In this document: positions 31,997 to 40,871 of the stretch, piece by piece
Layout of the letters: every line of letters begins with the position of its first letter
How positions within the stretch are numbered: position 1 is the stretch's first letter
Assembly: GCF_001698125.1 (NCBI RefSeq)
Contig: NZ_CP013854.1
Coordinates: 1,674,001 to 1,738,000, forward strand
Direction of reading: 5' to 3'
DNA: 64,000 bases
Source of the DNA: Pseudonocardia sp. HH130630-07
Lineage (GTDB): Bacteria; Actinomycetota; Actinomycetes; Mycobacteriales; Pseudonocardiaceae
Program-made: the position numbers and the translations under genes
Notes under the pieces: generated by a model
Told to the model about the DNA's origin: nothing
Databases searched by the model: none
What the model saw: the letters and a program-made list of their open reading frames with translations, nothing else

Positions 31997-33886
31997 GTGG
32001 CCGGCTACGAGGAGATCTTCCGATCCAGCGTCGAGGACCCCGCGGGGTTCTGGCTCCGTGCCGCGGGCGCCCTCGACTGGCACGTCGCACCGACGACCGC
32101 GCTCGACGACGCGAACCCGCCCTTCTACCGCTGGTTCCCCGACGGCGAGCTGAACGTCGCGCACAACGCGCTGGACCGGCACGTCGACGCCGGGAACGGC
32201 GACCGGGTCGCGCTGGTCCACGACTCGCCGGTCACCGGGAGCCGGCGCTCCTACACCTACTCCGAGCTGCGCGACGAGGTCGCCCTGTTCGCCGGCGTGC
32301 TGCGCGACCAGGGCGTCGGCCACGGCGACCGGGTCGTGATCTACCTGCCGATGGTCCCCGAGGCCGCGATCGCGATGCTCGCCTGCGCCCGGCTCGGCGC
32401 GATCCACTCGGTCGTCTTCGGCGGGTTCGCCGCGAAGGAGCTGGCGGTCCGGATCGACGACGCCGGGCCGAAGGTCGTCGTGTCCGCGTCCTGCGGCATC
32501 GAGGGCAGCCGGGTCATCGAGTACAAGCCGCTGCTGGACCGGGCGATCGAGCTGGCCGAGCGCAAGCCGGAGGTCACGGTGCTGCTGCAGCGCGAGCAGG
32601 CGGTCGCCGAGCTGGGCCCGAACGACGTCGACTGGGCCGAGGCCGTGGCCGCCGCGACCCCGGCCGACCCGGTGCCGGTGCGCAGCACCGACCCGCTATA
32701 CGTCCTCTACACCTCCGGCACCACCGGGAAGCCGAAGGGCGTGGTGCGCGACTGCGGCGGCTACGCGACCGCGCTGGCCTGGTCGATGCCGAACATCTAC
32801 GACGTCGGCCCCGGCGAGACGATCTTCACCGCGTCCGACGTGGGCTGGGTCGTCGGGCACTCCTACATCGTCTACGCGCCGCTGCTGGCCGGGGCGACGA
32901 GCGTGCTCTACGAGGGCAAGCCGGTCGGCACCCCCGACGCCGGGCAGTTCTGGCGGGTGGTCCAGGAGAACCGGGTGAAGTCGGTGTTCACCGCACCCAC
33001 CGCGTTCCGGGCGATCAAGAAGGAGGACCCGGACGGCACCTTCGTGGCGCAGTACGACGTGTCCTCGCTGCAGTACCTGTTCCTGGCCGGTGAGCGGCTC
33101 GACCCGGAGACCTACCGGTGGGCCGCCGAGCTGCTCGGCGTCCCGGTGATCGACCACTGGTGGCAGACCGAGACCGGCTGGCCGATCGCCGCGAACCCGG
33201 CCGGGATCGAGCTGCTGGAGATCAAGCCCGGCTCGCCGACCCGCCCGATGCCCGGCTGGGACGTGCAGATCCTCGACGAGTCCGGCCGGCCGGCCGAGCC
33301 CGGCGTCGACGGCGCCATCGTCGCGAAGCTGCCGCTGCCGCCGGGCGCCTTCCCCACCCTGTGGAACGACGAGGAGCGCTACGTCAGCTCCTACATGTCC
33401 GCGTTCGAGGGCTACTACCTCACCGGGGACGGCGGCCATCTCGACGACGACGGGTACGTGTTCGTCATGGGCCGCACCGACGACGTCATCAACGTCGCCG
33501 GGCACCGCCTGTCCACCGGCGGTATGGAGGAGGTCCTCGCCGCGCACCCGGACGTGGCCGAGTGCGCCGTCATCGGCGTCGCCGACACGATGAAGGGGCA
33601 GGTCCCGCGCGGGTTCGTGGTGCTCAAGTCCGGGGTCGACACCACGGCCGGGGATGTCGAGGACCGGCTGCGCGCCGAGCTCGTCGCCATGGTCCGCGAC
33701 CAGATCGGCGCGGTGGCCTCCCTGAAGGACGTCGCGGTCGTCCCGGCGCTGCCCAAGACCCGCTCGGGGAAGATCCTGCGCAAGACCATGCGCGGGATCG
33801 CCGACGGCGCCGAGGAGCCGGTCCCCTCCACGATCGACGACGCGTCGGTGCTCGACACGCTGCGCCCGGTCCTGCGGCGGGAGTGA
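31997..33886 (+). CDS. prpE: Acyl-CoA synthetase of the PrpE (propionyl-CoA synthetase) type
   Basis: 629 residues from the GTG at 31997, chosen because GAGGGAGG lies 5 nt before it; earlier in-frame starts lack one. An ACAS_N domain (YEEIFRSSVEDPAGFW) is followed by the AMP-binding domain with YTSGTTGKPKG, the DHWWQTETGWP motif and the C-terminal domain with the conserved Lys in KTRSGKILRK, the residue acetylated or propionylated in this family. It converts propionate, ATP and CoA to propionyl-CoA; acetate activation is also possible. Length and motifs match PrpE better than Acs. Confidence 0.92.
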   Translation: MAGYEEIFRSSVEDPAGFWLRAAGALDWHVAPTTALDDANPPFYRWFPDGELNVAHNALDRHVDAGNGDRVALVHDSPVTGSRRSYTYSELRDEVALFAGVLRDQGVGHGDRVVIYLPMVPEAAIAMLACARLGAIHSVVFGGFAAKELAVRIDDAGPKVVVSASCGIEGSRVIEYKPLLDRAIELAERKPEVTVLLQREQAVAELGPNDVDWAEAVAAATPADPVPVRSTDPLYVLYTSGTTGKPKGVVRDCGGYATALAWSMPNIYDVGPGETIFTASDVGWVVGHSYIVYAPLLAGATSVLYEGKPVGTPDAGQFWRVVQENRVKSVFTAPTAFRAIKKEDPDGTFVAQYDVSSLQYLFLAGERLDPETYRWAAELLGVPVIDHWWQTETGWPIAANPAGIELLEIKPGSPTRPMPGWDVQILDESGRPAEPGVDGAIVAKLPLPPGAFPTLWNDEERYVSSYMSAFEGYYLTGDGGHLDDDGYVFVMGRTDDVINVAGHRLSTGGMEEVLAAHPDVAECAVIGVADTMKGQVPRGFVVLKSGVDTTAGDVEDRLRAELVAMVRDQIGAVASLKDVAVVPALPKTRSGKILRKTMRGIADGAEEPVPSTIDDASVLDTLRPVLRRE

Positions 33887-34049
33887 GCGTGGGCCGCGAT
33901 CCGGCCCGGCGCGACCCGCCCGGGCGCGACACGCTTGACCCGACCCGGCCCGCCCGGTAACGGGGCCCACCGTCCCTCCGATGCACGGCTCGACGGCCGC
34001 ACACCCGCTCCCCGCTCCCCGCGGTCGTCGACCGACGTGGAGGTTCGGC

Positions 34050-34331
34050 ATGGACGGTGCGCGCATCCGGCTCGTCGCGGCGCTCGGCCCACTCGCACTC
34101 GTCGCCGCCCTGGGTCTCGCCGCGGTGCTGGGCCAGACCGACGAACGATCCCGCGAGGACGGGACGACCGGGGTCCGGCCGGCCGCGGACCGCACTGCGA
34201 CCGGCCGCGCCGACGTCTCGACCGCCCGGCTCGACGTCCCGCGCACGACGCCGCGACCGGCACCCGAACACCCCGGGCACCGGGCCACCGCCCCCGCCAC
34301 GACCCCCGCACGGACCGCGGGGGCGACGTGA
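34050..34331 (+). CDS. Small single-pass exported protein
   Basis: 93 residues from the ATG at 34050 with GGAGG 7 nt upstream. One hydrophobic helix (about 6-27: RLVAALGPLALVAALGLAAVLG) is followed by a Thr/Arg/Pro/Ala-rich hydrophilic tail without Cys or known domain. It could be a cleaved signal peptide with a disordered product or a membrane-tethered peptide. No function can be assigned. Confidence 0.6.
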   Translation: MDGARIRLVAALGPLALVAALGLAAVLGQTDERSREDGTTGVRPAADRTATGRADVSTARLDVPRTTPRPAPEHPGHRATAPATTPARTAGAT

Positions 34332-34359
34332 CGCCACGTCCGGGTAGGGAAGCATAACC

Positions 34360-34378
34360 GCAGGTCAGGCGTACCTTA
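34360..34378 (+). promoter_or_regulatory. Candidate IdeR/DtxR-type iron box before the ferredoxin gene
   Basis: GCAGGTCAGGCGTACCTTA matches the 19-bp IdeR/DtxR consensus (TTAGGTTAGGCTAACCTAA) at 13 positions, including the AGG and ACCT halves. It contains a -10-like TACCTT (34372-34377) and ends 30 nt before the ferredoxin ATG, where repressor binding would block transcription. Confidence 0.4.
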
Positions 34379-34408
34379 CTCGTGCACATCGGGGCGCGGA
34401 GGGGCACC

Positions 34409-34609
34409 ATGGACCCCATGAAGGTCATCGTGGATTTCGACCGCTGCGAGAGCAACGCGGTGTGCATGGGTGCCGCCCCCGAGGTCTTCGAGGTGCGGGA
34501 CGACGACTACCTCTACATCCTCGACGAGAACCCGTCGGAGGCCCTGCGGCCGAAGGTCGAGGAGGCGGCGCGCGGCTGCCCCAAGGCCGCGATCACCATC
34601 GAGGACTGA
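34409..34609 (+). CDS. [3Fe-4S]-type ferredoxin
   Basis: 66 residues from the ATG at 34409, preceded by GGAGGGG. Cys13, Cys19 and Cys57 (R-C-E-S-N-A-V-C and G-C-P-K-A-A) give the three-cysteine pattern of actinobacterial [3Fe-4S] ferredoxins that feed electrons to cytochromes P450. No P450 or ferredoxin reductase gene is in the window, so the partner is elsewhere. An acyl-CoA ligase follows 100 nt downstream on the same strand. The upstream iron-box candidate would fit control of an iron-sulfur protein. Confidence 0.92.
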   Translation: MDPMKVIVDFDRCESNAVCMGAAPEVFEVRDDDYLYILDENPSEALRPKVEEAARGCPKAAITIED

Positions 34610-34709
34610 GCGGACCCGGCGGTCCGGGCGGCTCCCCGGCGCGGTTGCCGGGTGCGCACGGGTGCGACGAGGATCACCCCGACGTGCCCCGCCCGCGAAG
34701 GAGCCGACC

Positions 34710-36323
34710 GTGACCGCTGACGTCTGGACCACGCCGCTGACCCCGCTGGCCTTCCTCGGCCGGTCGGCCGAGGTCTTCGGCGACACCACGGCGATCGTCT
34801 ACGGCGACCGGCGGTACTCCTACGCCGAGTTCGGGGCGGAGGCCACCCGGGTCGCGAACGGGCTCGCCGCGTCCGGTGTGCAGCCCGGCGACCGGGTCGC
34901 CTACCTGCTGCCGAACGTGCCCGAGATGCTGGTCGCGCACTTCGCGGTGCCACTGGCGGGCGCCGTCCTGGTCGCGATCAACACCCGGCTCGCGACCGAG
35001 GAGGTCCGCTACATCCTCGACCACTCCGGCGCGACGGTGCTGGTGGTCGACGCGGTGCTGTACGAGACGGTCCGGCCGCTGGCCGGCGACCTCGCGACGG
35101 TGCGCGAGATCGTGACCGTGACCGACCCGGCCGCCCCCGGCGACGGCGCCGGGTCCGGGCTGTCCTACGCCGACCTGCTGGCGCGCGGCTCGGACGAGCC
35201 GCGCCCCTGGTCCGTGGCCGACGAGCGCGCCACGATCTCGATCAACTACACGTCCGGGACCACCGGGAACCCCAAGGGCGTCGAGTACCACCACCGCGGC
35301 GCGTACCTGAACTCCTTCGGCGAGATCGTGCACTCCGCCCACTCCGCCGGCAGCGTCTACCTGTGGACGCTGCCGATGTTCCACTGCAACGGCTGGTGCA
35401 CGCCGTGGGCGGTCACCGCGGTCGGCGGCACCCACGTCTGCCTGCGCGAGGTCCGGGGCGACGCCATCTGGCAGCTGATCACCGAGCACGGGGTCACGCA
35501 CCTCAACGGCGCGCCCACCGTCGTCACGACGATCATGAACGCGCCGGAGGCGGTGACGCTGGACTATCCGCTCGTCGTCACCACGGCCGGGGCGCCGCCG
35601 TCGCCGACGACGATCCTGCAGATGGAGCGGATGGGCTTCCGGATCGTGCACGTCTACGGCCTCACCGAGACCTACGGCCCGTACGCGGTCAACCAGTACC
35701 AGCGGTCCTGGGACGGCCTCGACGGCGAGGAGCGCGCCCGGCTCCAGGCGCGTCAGGGCGTCGGGATGGTGTGCGCCGACCGGGTACGGGTGGTCGACGA
35801 GCAGCTGGCCGACGTCCCGGCCGACGGCACCACGATGGGCGAGATCGTGATGCGCGGCAACAACGTCATGAAGGGCTACCACCGCGACGAGGAACGGACG
35901 GCGGAGGCGTTCCGGGGCGGCTGGTTCCACTCCGGTGACCTCGGCGTCGTCCATCCGGACGGCTACGTGGAGCTCCGCGACCGCGCGAAGGACGTGGTGA
36001 TCTCCGGCGGCGAGAACATCTCGACGGTGGAGGTCGAGCAGGCGGTCGTGACCCACGACGCCGTGCTGGAGGCCGCCGTCGTCGGCGTCCCGGACGAGCG
36101 GTGGGGCGAGGTCGGCAAGGCGTTCGTCGTGCTGAAGCCGGGCCGCACGGTCGAGCCGCAGGAGCTCGTCGAGCACGTCCGGTCGCGGATCGCCCGGTAC
36201 AAGGCCCCGAAGCACGTCGAGCTGGTCGACGAGCTGCCCAAGACCTCCACCGGGAAGGTCCAGAAGTTCGAGCTGCGCGAGCAGGAGTGGGCCGGGACGG
36301 ACGGCGCCCGCATCCGGGGATGA
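34710..36323 (+). CDS. AMP-dependent acyl-CoA ligase (medium/long-chain or DmdB-like)
   Basis: 537 residues from the GTG at 34710 with GAAGGAG about 6 nt upstream. The adenylate-forming motifs are complete: NYTSGTTGNPKGV, the segment PMFHCNGWCTPW, VYGLTETYGP, the hinge GELRDR-like VELRDRAKDV, and the C-terminal Lys in KTSTGKVQK. The FHCNGW block is typical of fatty-acyl-CoA and 3-methylthiopropionyl-CoA ligases. It activates a carboxylic acid as an acyl-AMP and then an acyl-CoA. Chain-length preference is unknown. Confidence 0.9.
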   Translation: MTADVWTTPLTPLAFLGRSAEVFGDTTAIVYGDRRYSYAEFGAEATRVANGLAASGVQPGDRVAYLLPNVPEMLVAHFAVPLAGAVLVAINTRLATEEVRYILDHSGATVLVVDAVLYETVRPLAGDLATVREIVTVTDPAAPGDGAGSGLSYADLLARGSDEPRPWSVADERATISINYTSGTTGNPKGVEYHHRGAYLNSFGEIVHSAHSAGSVYLWTLPMFHCNGWCTPWAVTAVGGTHVCLREVRGDAIWQLITEHGVTHLNGAPTVVTTIMNAPEAVTLDYPLVVTTAGAPPSPTTILQMERMGFRIVHVYGLTETYGPYAVNQYQRSWDGLDGEERARLQARQGVGMVCADRVRVVDEQLADVPADGTTMGEIVMRGNNVMKGYHRDEERTAEAFRGGWFHSGDLGVVHPDGYVELRDRAKDVVISGGENISTVEVEQAVVTHDAVLEAAVVGVPDERWGEVGKAFVVLKPGRTVEPQELVEHVRSRIARYKAPKHVELVDELPKTSTGKVQKFELREQEWAGTDGARIRG

Positions 36324-36358
36324 GTCACGTTCGCACCGTGCGGGGCGGACGAATCGGT

Positions 36359-36364
36359 TAGCGT
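36359..36364 (+). promoter_or_regulatory. Candidate -10 box of the MFS transporter gene
   Basis: TAGCGT ends 8 nt before the GTG at 36373; transcription would start within a few bases of the start codon. Confidence 0.45.
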
Positions 36365-36372
36365 TGCTCATC

Positions 36373-37578
36373 GTGAGCATCGCGAGCGATTCCCGGACCG
36401 GCACCGGACCGTCCGCGTTCCGGGTGGCGGGCGGTGCGGTCGCGGTGACGACGGTGTCGGTGCTGCCGGTCTTCCTCACCGGAGCGCTCGCCGTCCAGCT
36501 CTCGGCCGACCTCGGGTTCGACCCGTCCGGGCTCGGCCTGGTCGTGGCGCTCTACTTCGGTGTCAGTGCGCTGTGCTCGCTGCCGGTCGGCATGATCGTC
36601 GAACGGTTCGGGTCCCGGGTGACCAGCCGGATCGCCGTGCTCGGCGCCGCGGTGCTGCTGGCGGGGCTGGCCGTGGGTGCCCGGTCCTACGGCTCGCTGG
36701 TGGCCCTGCTGCTGGGTGCGTCCTGGTGCAACGTGATGGGGCAGCTGTCGTCGAACCTGACGCTGGCCCGATCGGTCCCGGCCCGGCGGATGGGCCTGTC
36801 GTTCGGGGTGAAGCAGGCGGCGATCCCGACCGCGACACTGCTCGCCGGGGTCGCGGTGCCGGCCGTCGCACTGACCGTGGGCTGGCGCTGGGCGTACGTG
36901 ATCGGCGCCGTGCTCGCCCTCGCCGCGCTCGCCCTGTGCCCGCGCGAGGACGCCGGGCCCCCGGCCCGGGCGGCGAAGGGTGCGCGGGCGACCGCCGCCC
37001 TCGGGGTGATCGGCGCCGCCTCCGGGATGGCCGCGGGCACCGCGACCGCGCTGGGCATCTTCCTCGTCGCCTCGGCCGTCGAGCGCGGGGTCGCCCCGGG
37101 ACCGGCCGGGCTCGTCCTGACCATGGGCAGCGTGATCGGGCTGAGCATCCGGCTGCTGCACGGCTGGCTCGCCGACCGTCGCGAGGTCCGCCGGGGCGGC
37201 GGGCACGTCGCCGTGGTGTCGGCCAGCCTGGCCGCCGGGGCGATCGGGTTCGGGCTGCTCGCGGTACCCGGCACCCCGGCGCTGATCGCCGGGACCGTGC
37301 TGGCGTTCGGGCTCGGCTGGGCCTGGCCCGGGCTGCTGCAGTTCGCGGTCGTGCGGCTCAACCCGTCCGCACCGGCCGCGGCGACGTCGGTGGTGCAGCT
37401 CGGGGTGTACGCCGGTGGCTTCGCCGGGCCGATCGTCTTCGGCTGGCTGGCGGCGCACGCGTCGTTCACCGTGGCCTGGTCGGTGAACGCGGTGGTCATG
37501 CTCGGGGCCGCCGGGATGATGCTGGTCGGGCGCCGGATGCTGCTGGCGCACGCCGCGCGGGCGGCCGCGGCCGGCTGA
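36373..37578 (+). CDS. Major facilitator superfamily transporter
   Basis: 401 residues from the GTG at 36373. Twelve hydrophobic helices are visible. The loop between helices 2 and 3 carries GMIVERFGSR, the MFS motif A, repeated in degenerate form as GWLADRREVR between helices 8 and 9. It resembles the CynX/NimT-type and general sugar/drug transporters; direction and substrate cannot be inferred. It lies between an acyl-CoA ligase and a DrrAB-type exporter, all on the plus strand. Confidence 0.9.
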   Translation: MSIASDSRTGTGPSAFRVAGGAVAVTTVSVLPVFLTGALAVQLSADLGFDPSGLGLVVALYFGVSALCSLPVGMIVERFGSRVTSRIAVLGAAVLLAGLAVGARSYGSLVALLLGASWCNVMGQLSSNLTLARSVPARRMGLSFGVKQAAIPTATLLAGVAVPAVALTVGWRWAYVIGAVLALAALALCPREDAGPPARAAKGARATAALGVIGAASGMAAGTATALGIFLVASAVERGVAPGPAGLVLTMGSVIGLSIRLLHGWLADRREVRRGGGHVAVVSASLAAGAIGFGLLAVPGTPALIAGTVLAFGLGWAWPGLLQFAVVRLNPSAPAAATSVVQLGVYAGGFAGPIVFGWLAAHASFTVAWSVNAVVMLGAAGMMLVGRRMLLAHAARAAAAG

Positions 37579-37679
37579 GCCGCCCGCGGAACCCGGTCGG
37601 AACTGTCGGGGGCATCGGGCAGTCTGCTCGGTATCGGCCCGCCGCCCGCGGTCCGGCACGTTCCGAGGGGACCACCACC

Positions 37680-38651
37680 ATGGCCGACGCGATCCGCGCG
37701 ACCGGGCTCGTCAAGCACTACGGCGCGGTGCGCGCGCTCGACGGGGTCGACGTCGCCGTCCCCGAGGGCACCGTGCTCGGGCTGCTCGGCCCGAACGGCG
37801 CCGGGAAGACCACGGTCGTCCGGATCCTGACCACGCTGCTGGAACCGGATGCGGGCGAGGCCACCGTGGCCGGGGCCGACGTGCGGCGGGACCCGGCCGG
37901 GGTGCGCGGGCGGATCGGGCTCTCCGGGCAGTACGCGGCGGTCGACGAGTACCTCACCGGGTTCGAGAACCTGGAGATGGTCGGGCGGCTCTACCACCTG
38001 GGGCGCCGCCGGGCCCGGGAGCGGGCGCGCGAGCTGCTCGACGAGTTCTCCCTGACCGACGCGGCCGACCGGCCGGCCCGCACCTACTCCGGCGGGATGC
38101 GGCGCCGGCTCGATCTCGCCGGAGCCCTGGTCGCCGATCCACCGGTGCTGCTGCTCGACGAGCCGACCACCGGGCTGGACCCGCGCAGCCGCATCGACCT
38201 GTGGGAGGTCATCCGGCGGCTGGTGGCGCGCGGCACCACGCTGCTGCTCACCACCCAGTACCTGGAGGAGGCCGACGCGCTGGCCGACGAGATCGTCGTG
38301 ATCGACCACGGCCGGGTGATCGCGCAGGGCACCGCCGACCAGCTCAAGGCGCGGGTCGGCGGGGAGCGCCTGGAGGTCACCACGAGCGCGGAGGCCGACC
38401 TGGAGCCCGCGGCCCGGCTGCTGGCCCCGCTGGGGGTCGGGGAGGCCGTGCTCGACCGGCACCGGCGGTCGCTCACGATCCCGGTCACCGGCGGCGTCGA
38501 CGTGCTGCGCGAGGCGCTGGACCGGCTGCGCGAGGCCGGGACCAAGGTCGACGACGCCGGGCTGCGCCGCCCCACCCTCGACGACGTGTTCCTGACCCTG
38601 ACCGGCCGCCCGTCCGCGGCGGCCGACGAGCACCCGGAGGTGTCGTCGTGA
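37680..38651 (+). CDS. ABC transporter ATP-binding protein, DrrA family
   Basis: 323 residues from the ATG at 37680, preceded by GAGGGG. Motifs in order are Walker A GPNGAGKTT (about 37-45), Q-loop SGQYAAVDEYLTG, signature TYSGGMRRRLDLA and Walker B VLLLDEPTTGLDP, followed by the DrrA C-terminal domain (about 225-323). The DrrA group powers export of antibiotics, siderophores or lipids with a single permease partner. The stop overlaps the permease start by 4 nt. Confidence 0.94.
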   Translation: MADAIRATGLVKHYGAVRALDGVDVAVPEGTVLGLLGPNGAGKTTVVRILTTLLEPDAGEATVAGADVRRDPAGVRGRIGLSGQYAAVDEYLTGFENLEMVGRLYHLGRRRARERARELLDEFSLTDAADRPARTYSGGMRRRLDLAGALVADPPVLLLDEPTTGLDPRSRIDLWEVIRRLVARGTTLLLTTQYLEEADALADEIVVIDHGRVIAQGTADQLKARVGGERLEVTTSAEADLEPAARLLAPLGVGEAVLDRHRRSLTIPVTGGVDVLREALDRLREAGTKVDDAGLRRPTLDDVFLTLTGRPSAAADEHPEVSS

Positions 38652-39466
38652 ACGCGGCGGCCACGATGCTGGCGGACGCCTCGGTCGTCGCCAAGCGCAA
38701 CCTGATCAAGATCAAGCGGGTGCCCGACCTGCTGGTCTTCACCACCCTCTCGCCGATCATGTTCGTGCTGCTGTTCGCCTACGTGTTCGGCGGCGCGATC
38801 GACCCGACCGGCGGCGGTGCGGGGTACCGGGAGTTCCTGATGGCCGGGATCTTCGCCCAGACGGTGATCTTCGGGGCCACGAACACCGGCGCCGGGCTCG
38901 CCGAGGACGTGAAGAAGGGCATCATCGAACGGTTCCGCTCGCTGCCGATGGCCCCGTCGGCCGTGCTCACCGGGCGGACGCTGTCCGACGTCGTGAACAA
39001 CGTGATCGTCCTGGTCGTGATGTCGCTGACCGGGTTGCTGGTGGGCTGGCGGATCCACACCTCGTTCCTCGAGGCGCTCGCCGGATTCGGGGTCCTGCTG
39101 GTGTTCGCCTACGCGTTCTCCTGGGTGATGGCCTGGATCGGGCTGCTCGTGCCGAGCCCGGAGGTGGTGAACAACGCCTCGTTCATCGTGATCTTCCCGG
39201 TGACGTTCCTGGCGAACACCTTCGTCCCGCTGGACACGCTGCCCGGCCCGCTGCGGGTCTTCGCCGAGTGGAACCCGGTGTCCGCGGTCACCCAGGCGGC
39301 CCGCGAGCTGTTCGGCAACACCGACGCGGTCGCCGCGGCGACGCAGTCGTCGCAGGCGTGGTCGCTGCAGCATCCGGTGCTATACACGCTGATCTGGTCG
39401 GTCGTGGTGATCGCGGTGTTCGGGCCGCTGGCCGGCCGCCGGTACCGGAGGGCGGCCAGCCGCTGA
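38648..39466 (+). CDS. ABC-2 type permease, DrrB family
   Basis: 272 residues starting at a GTG that overlaps the DrrA stop (GTGA). Six transmembrane helices and the ABC-2 loop with DVKKGIIERFRSLPMAPSAVLTGRT identify the DrrB family; this loop contacts the ATPase. With the upstream subunit it forms an export pump of four subunits. The cargo is unknown; neighbouring acyl-CoA enzymes make a lipid or polyketide plausible but unproven. Confidence 0.93.
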   Translation: MNAAATMLADASVVAKRNLIKIKRVPDLLVFTTLSPIMFVLLFAYVFGGAIDPTGGGAGYREFLMAGIFAQTVIFGATNTGAGLAEDVKKGIIERFRSLPMAPSAVLTGRTLSDVVNNVIVLVVMSLTGLLVGWRIHTSFLEALAGFGVLLVFAYAFSWVMAWIGLLVPSPEVVNNASFIVIFPVTFLANTFVPLDTLPGPLRVFAEWNPVSAVTQAARELFGNTDAVAAATQSSQAWSLQHPVLYTLIWSVVVIAVFGPLAGRRYRRAASR

Positions 39467-39494
39467 GGCCCGGCGGGCCGCAGCCGTCCCGATC

Positions 39495-39524
39495 CCCCGG
39501 TACCGGGGCCCCCGACCGGTCGGG
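39495..39524 (+). terminator. Two adjacent perfect palindromes after drrB-like gene
   Basis: CCCCGGTACCGGGG (39495-39508) and CCCGACCGGTCGGG (39511-39524) are consecutive 14-bp perfect palindromes 28 nt after the permease stop. They probably act together as a terminator. Confidence 0.45.
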
Positions 39525-39614
39525 CAGGGCGGTCGCGTCGCACGGGGCCACGGACCGGCGCCCGATGCTGCCGGGCCCGGCAGGCGGTGATCGACGGCTG
39601 ACAGGATGGCCGGT

Positions 39615-39644
39615 ATGCGCACCCGACCGCTCCCCGCGCCGTGA
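39615..39644 (+). CDS. Possible nine-codon leader peptide
   Basis: ATG at 39615 opens a nine-residue frame (MRTRPLPAP) whose TGA overlaps the GTG start of the serine hydrolase (GTGA). CAGGAT lies 7 nt before the ATG and could be a leaderless -10 box. It may help initiate the downstream gene by translational coupling. Confidence 0.3.
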   Translation: MRTRPLPAP

Positions 39645-40468
39645 CCGGGCTCGCCCCGGCGGTCCGCCGGGTCCTGGACTGGCCGGTCGACCACGTCGCG
39701 GCGTCGGTCGTCGCCGCCGACGGCTCCGTACTCGCCCACGCCGGCGACACCGGCCGGGTGTTCGGCCTGGCCTCGGTGACCAAGCTGCTGTCCGCGTACG
39801 CGGTGCTGGTCGCGGTCGAGGAGGGCGCCGTCGACTGGGACGATCCGGCGGGCCCCGAGGGCTCCACGGTGCGGCACCTCATCGCGCACACCTCGGGCCT
39901 GGCGTTCGACACCGACGAGGTCAAGGCCGCACCGGGCGAGCGCCGCATCTACTCCAACACCGGCTTCGCCGTGCTCGCCGACGCGGTCGCCGAGGCGACC
40001 GGGATCGGTTTCGCCGACTACCTGCGCCAGGCCGTGTGCGAACCGCTGGGCCTGCCGGACACCCGGCTCGACGGTGCGGCCGGGGCGGGCGCGGTGTCGA
40101 CCGCGAACGATCTGGCCGCGTTCGCCGCCGAGCTGCAGGCCCCGACCCTGCTCGACCCGCGTACGGTCGCCGAGGCCACGACCGTCGCGTACCCGGGGCT
40201 CGACGGCCTGCTCCCCGGCTTCGGGCGGCAGCGGCCGAACGACTGGGGGCTGGGCTTCGAGATTCGGGACGGCAAGTCCCCGCACTGGACCGGCACGCGG
40301 TCCGCACCGCGGACGTTCGGCCACTTCGGCCAGTCCGGAACGTTCCTCTGGGTGGACCCCGAGGCCCGGGCGGCCGCCGTCGTCCTGACCGACCGGGCGT
40401 TCGGCCCGTGGGCCGTCGAGGCGTGGCCCGCCTGGACCGACGCCGTCCTCGCCGAACTCCGCACCTGA
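39641..40468 (+). CDS. Serine hydrolase of the beta-lactamase/D-alanyl-D-alanine carboxypeptidase family
   Basis: 275 residues from the GTG at 39641. Penicillin-binding-fold motifs are present: S-V-T-K (the SxxK nucleophile, near residue 45), Y-S-N (near residue 105) and H-F-G near the C-terminus in place of KTG. This HxG form is typical of class C-like esterases and EstB-type hydrolases. There is no signal peptide, so it is cytoplasmic and more likely an esterase or peptidase than a beta-lactamase. Upstream context suggests coupling to a tiny leader frame. Confidence 0.88.
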   Translation: MTGLAPAVRRVLDWPVDHVAASVVAADGSVLAHAGDTGRVFGLASVTKLLSAYAVLVAVEEGAVDWDDPAGPEGSTVRHLIAHTSGLAFDTDEVKAAPGERRIYSNTGFAVLADAVAEATGIGFADYLRQAVCEPLGLPDTRLDGAAGAGAVSTANDLAAFAAELQAPTLLDPRTVAEATTVAYPGLDGLLPGFGRQRPNDWGLGFEIRDGKSPHWTGTRSAPRTFGHFGQSGTFLWVDPEARAAAVVLTDRAFGPWAVEAWPAWTDAVLAELRT

Positions 40469-40512
40469 CCCCGCTCCTCCCCCTCGCCCGCTCCCCCACC
40501 CCCGCCCTTTCC

Positions 40513-40561
40513 CACTCATGGAGCTCGGGCCTCGTGACACCGGGCCGAAGCTCCATGAGTG
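40513..40561. repeat. 13-bp inverted repeat, terminator- or REP-like
   Basis: CACTCATGGAGCT (40513-40525) is exactly complementary to 40549-40561, with GC-rich partly paired DNA between. It lies 44 nt after the serine hydrolase stop and may be its terminator or a dispersed palindromic element. Confidence 0.6.
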
Positions 40562-40785
40562 CGGGAGAGATCGGTGGAGCGGGACGGCGCGGGGCGGGAA
40601 TGCCGCGGGGGGTGCGGCCGTTGGAAGGACTGTCCGAGCCGGGCGACACGAGTCCCCGGGCCGCATTATGGAAAGCCGCCGCGGACTACCGTCCGGCTGG
40701 AGCCGCGGTGTGCCACTCGCCGCGAGGCGACCGGCGCCCGGTTCGGACACCACCTTCGTATCCCGACGACCCGCCCCGGTGCAGC

Positions 40786-40791
40786 GATAAT
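40786..40791 (+). promoter_or_regulatory. Candidate -10 box of hrpA
   Basis: GATAAT differs from TATAAT at one position and lies 80 nt before the ATG. No good -35 was found at 16-19 bp. Confidence 0.4.
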
Positions 40792-40871
40792 CCGATTGCC
40801 GCGGCCTGCGAGGGCCATCACCATGGTCGTCGTCCGCGGCACCGCGGGCGACCAGGCACACTGAACGAGCG

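Larger units (their letters stand above)
40469..40871. other. Intergenic region before hrpA
   Basis: 403 nt containing a 13-bp inverted repeat near the serine hydrolase (40513-40561) and a good -10 box (GATAAT, 40786-40791) before hrpA. The frames found here are Arg/Pro-rich and not convincing. Confidence 0.5.

Noticed and set aside
34382..34408. Earlier ATG start for the ferredoxin
   Set aside because: It would add nine residues outside the family pattern and has no ribosome-binding site, whereas GGAGGGG sits before the ATG at 34409.
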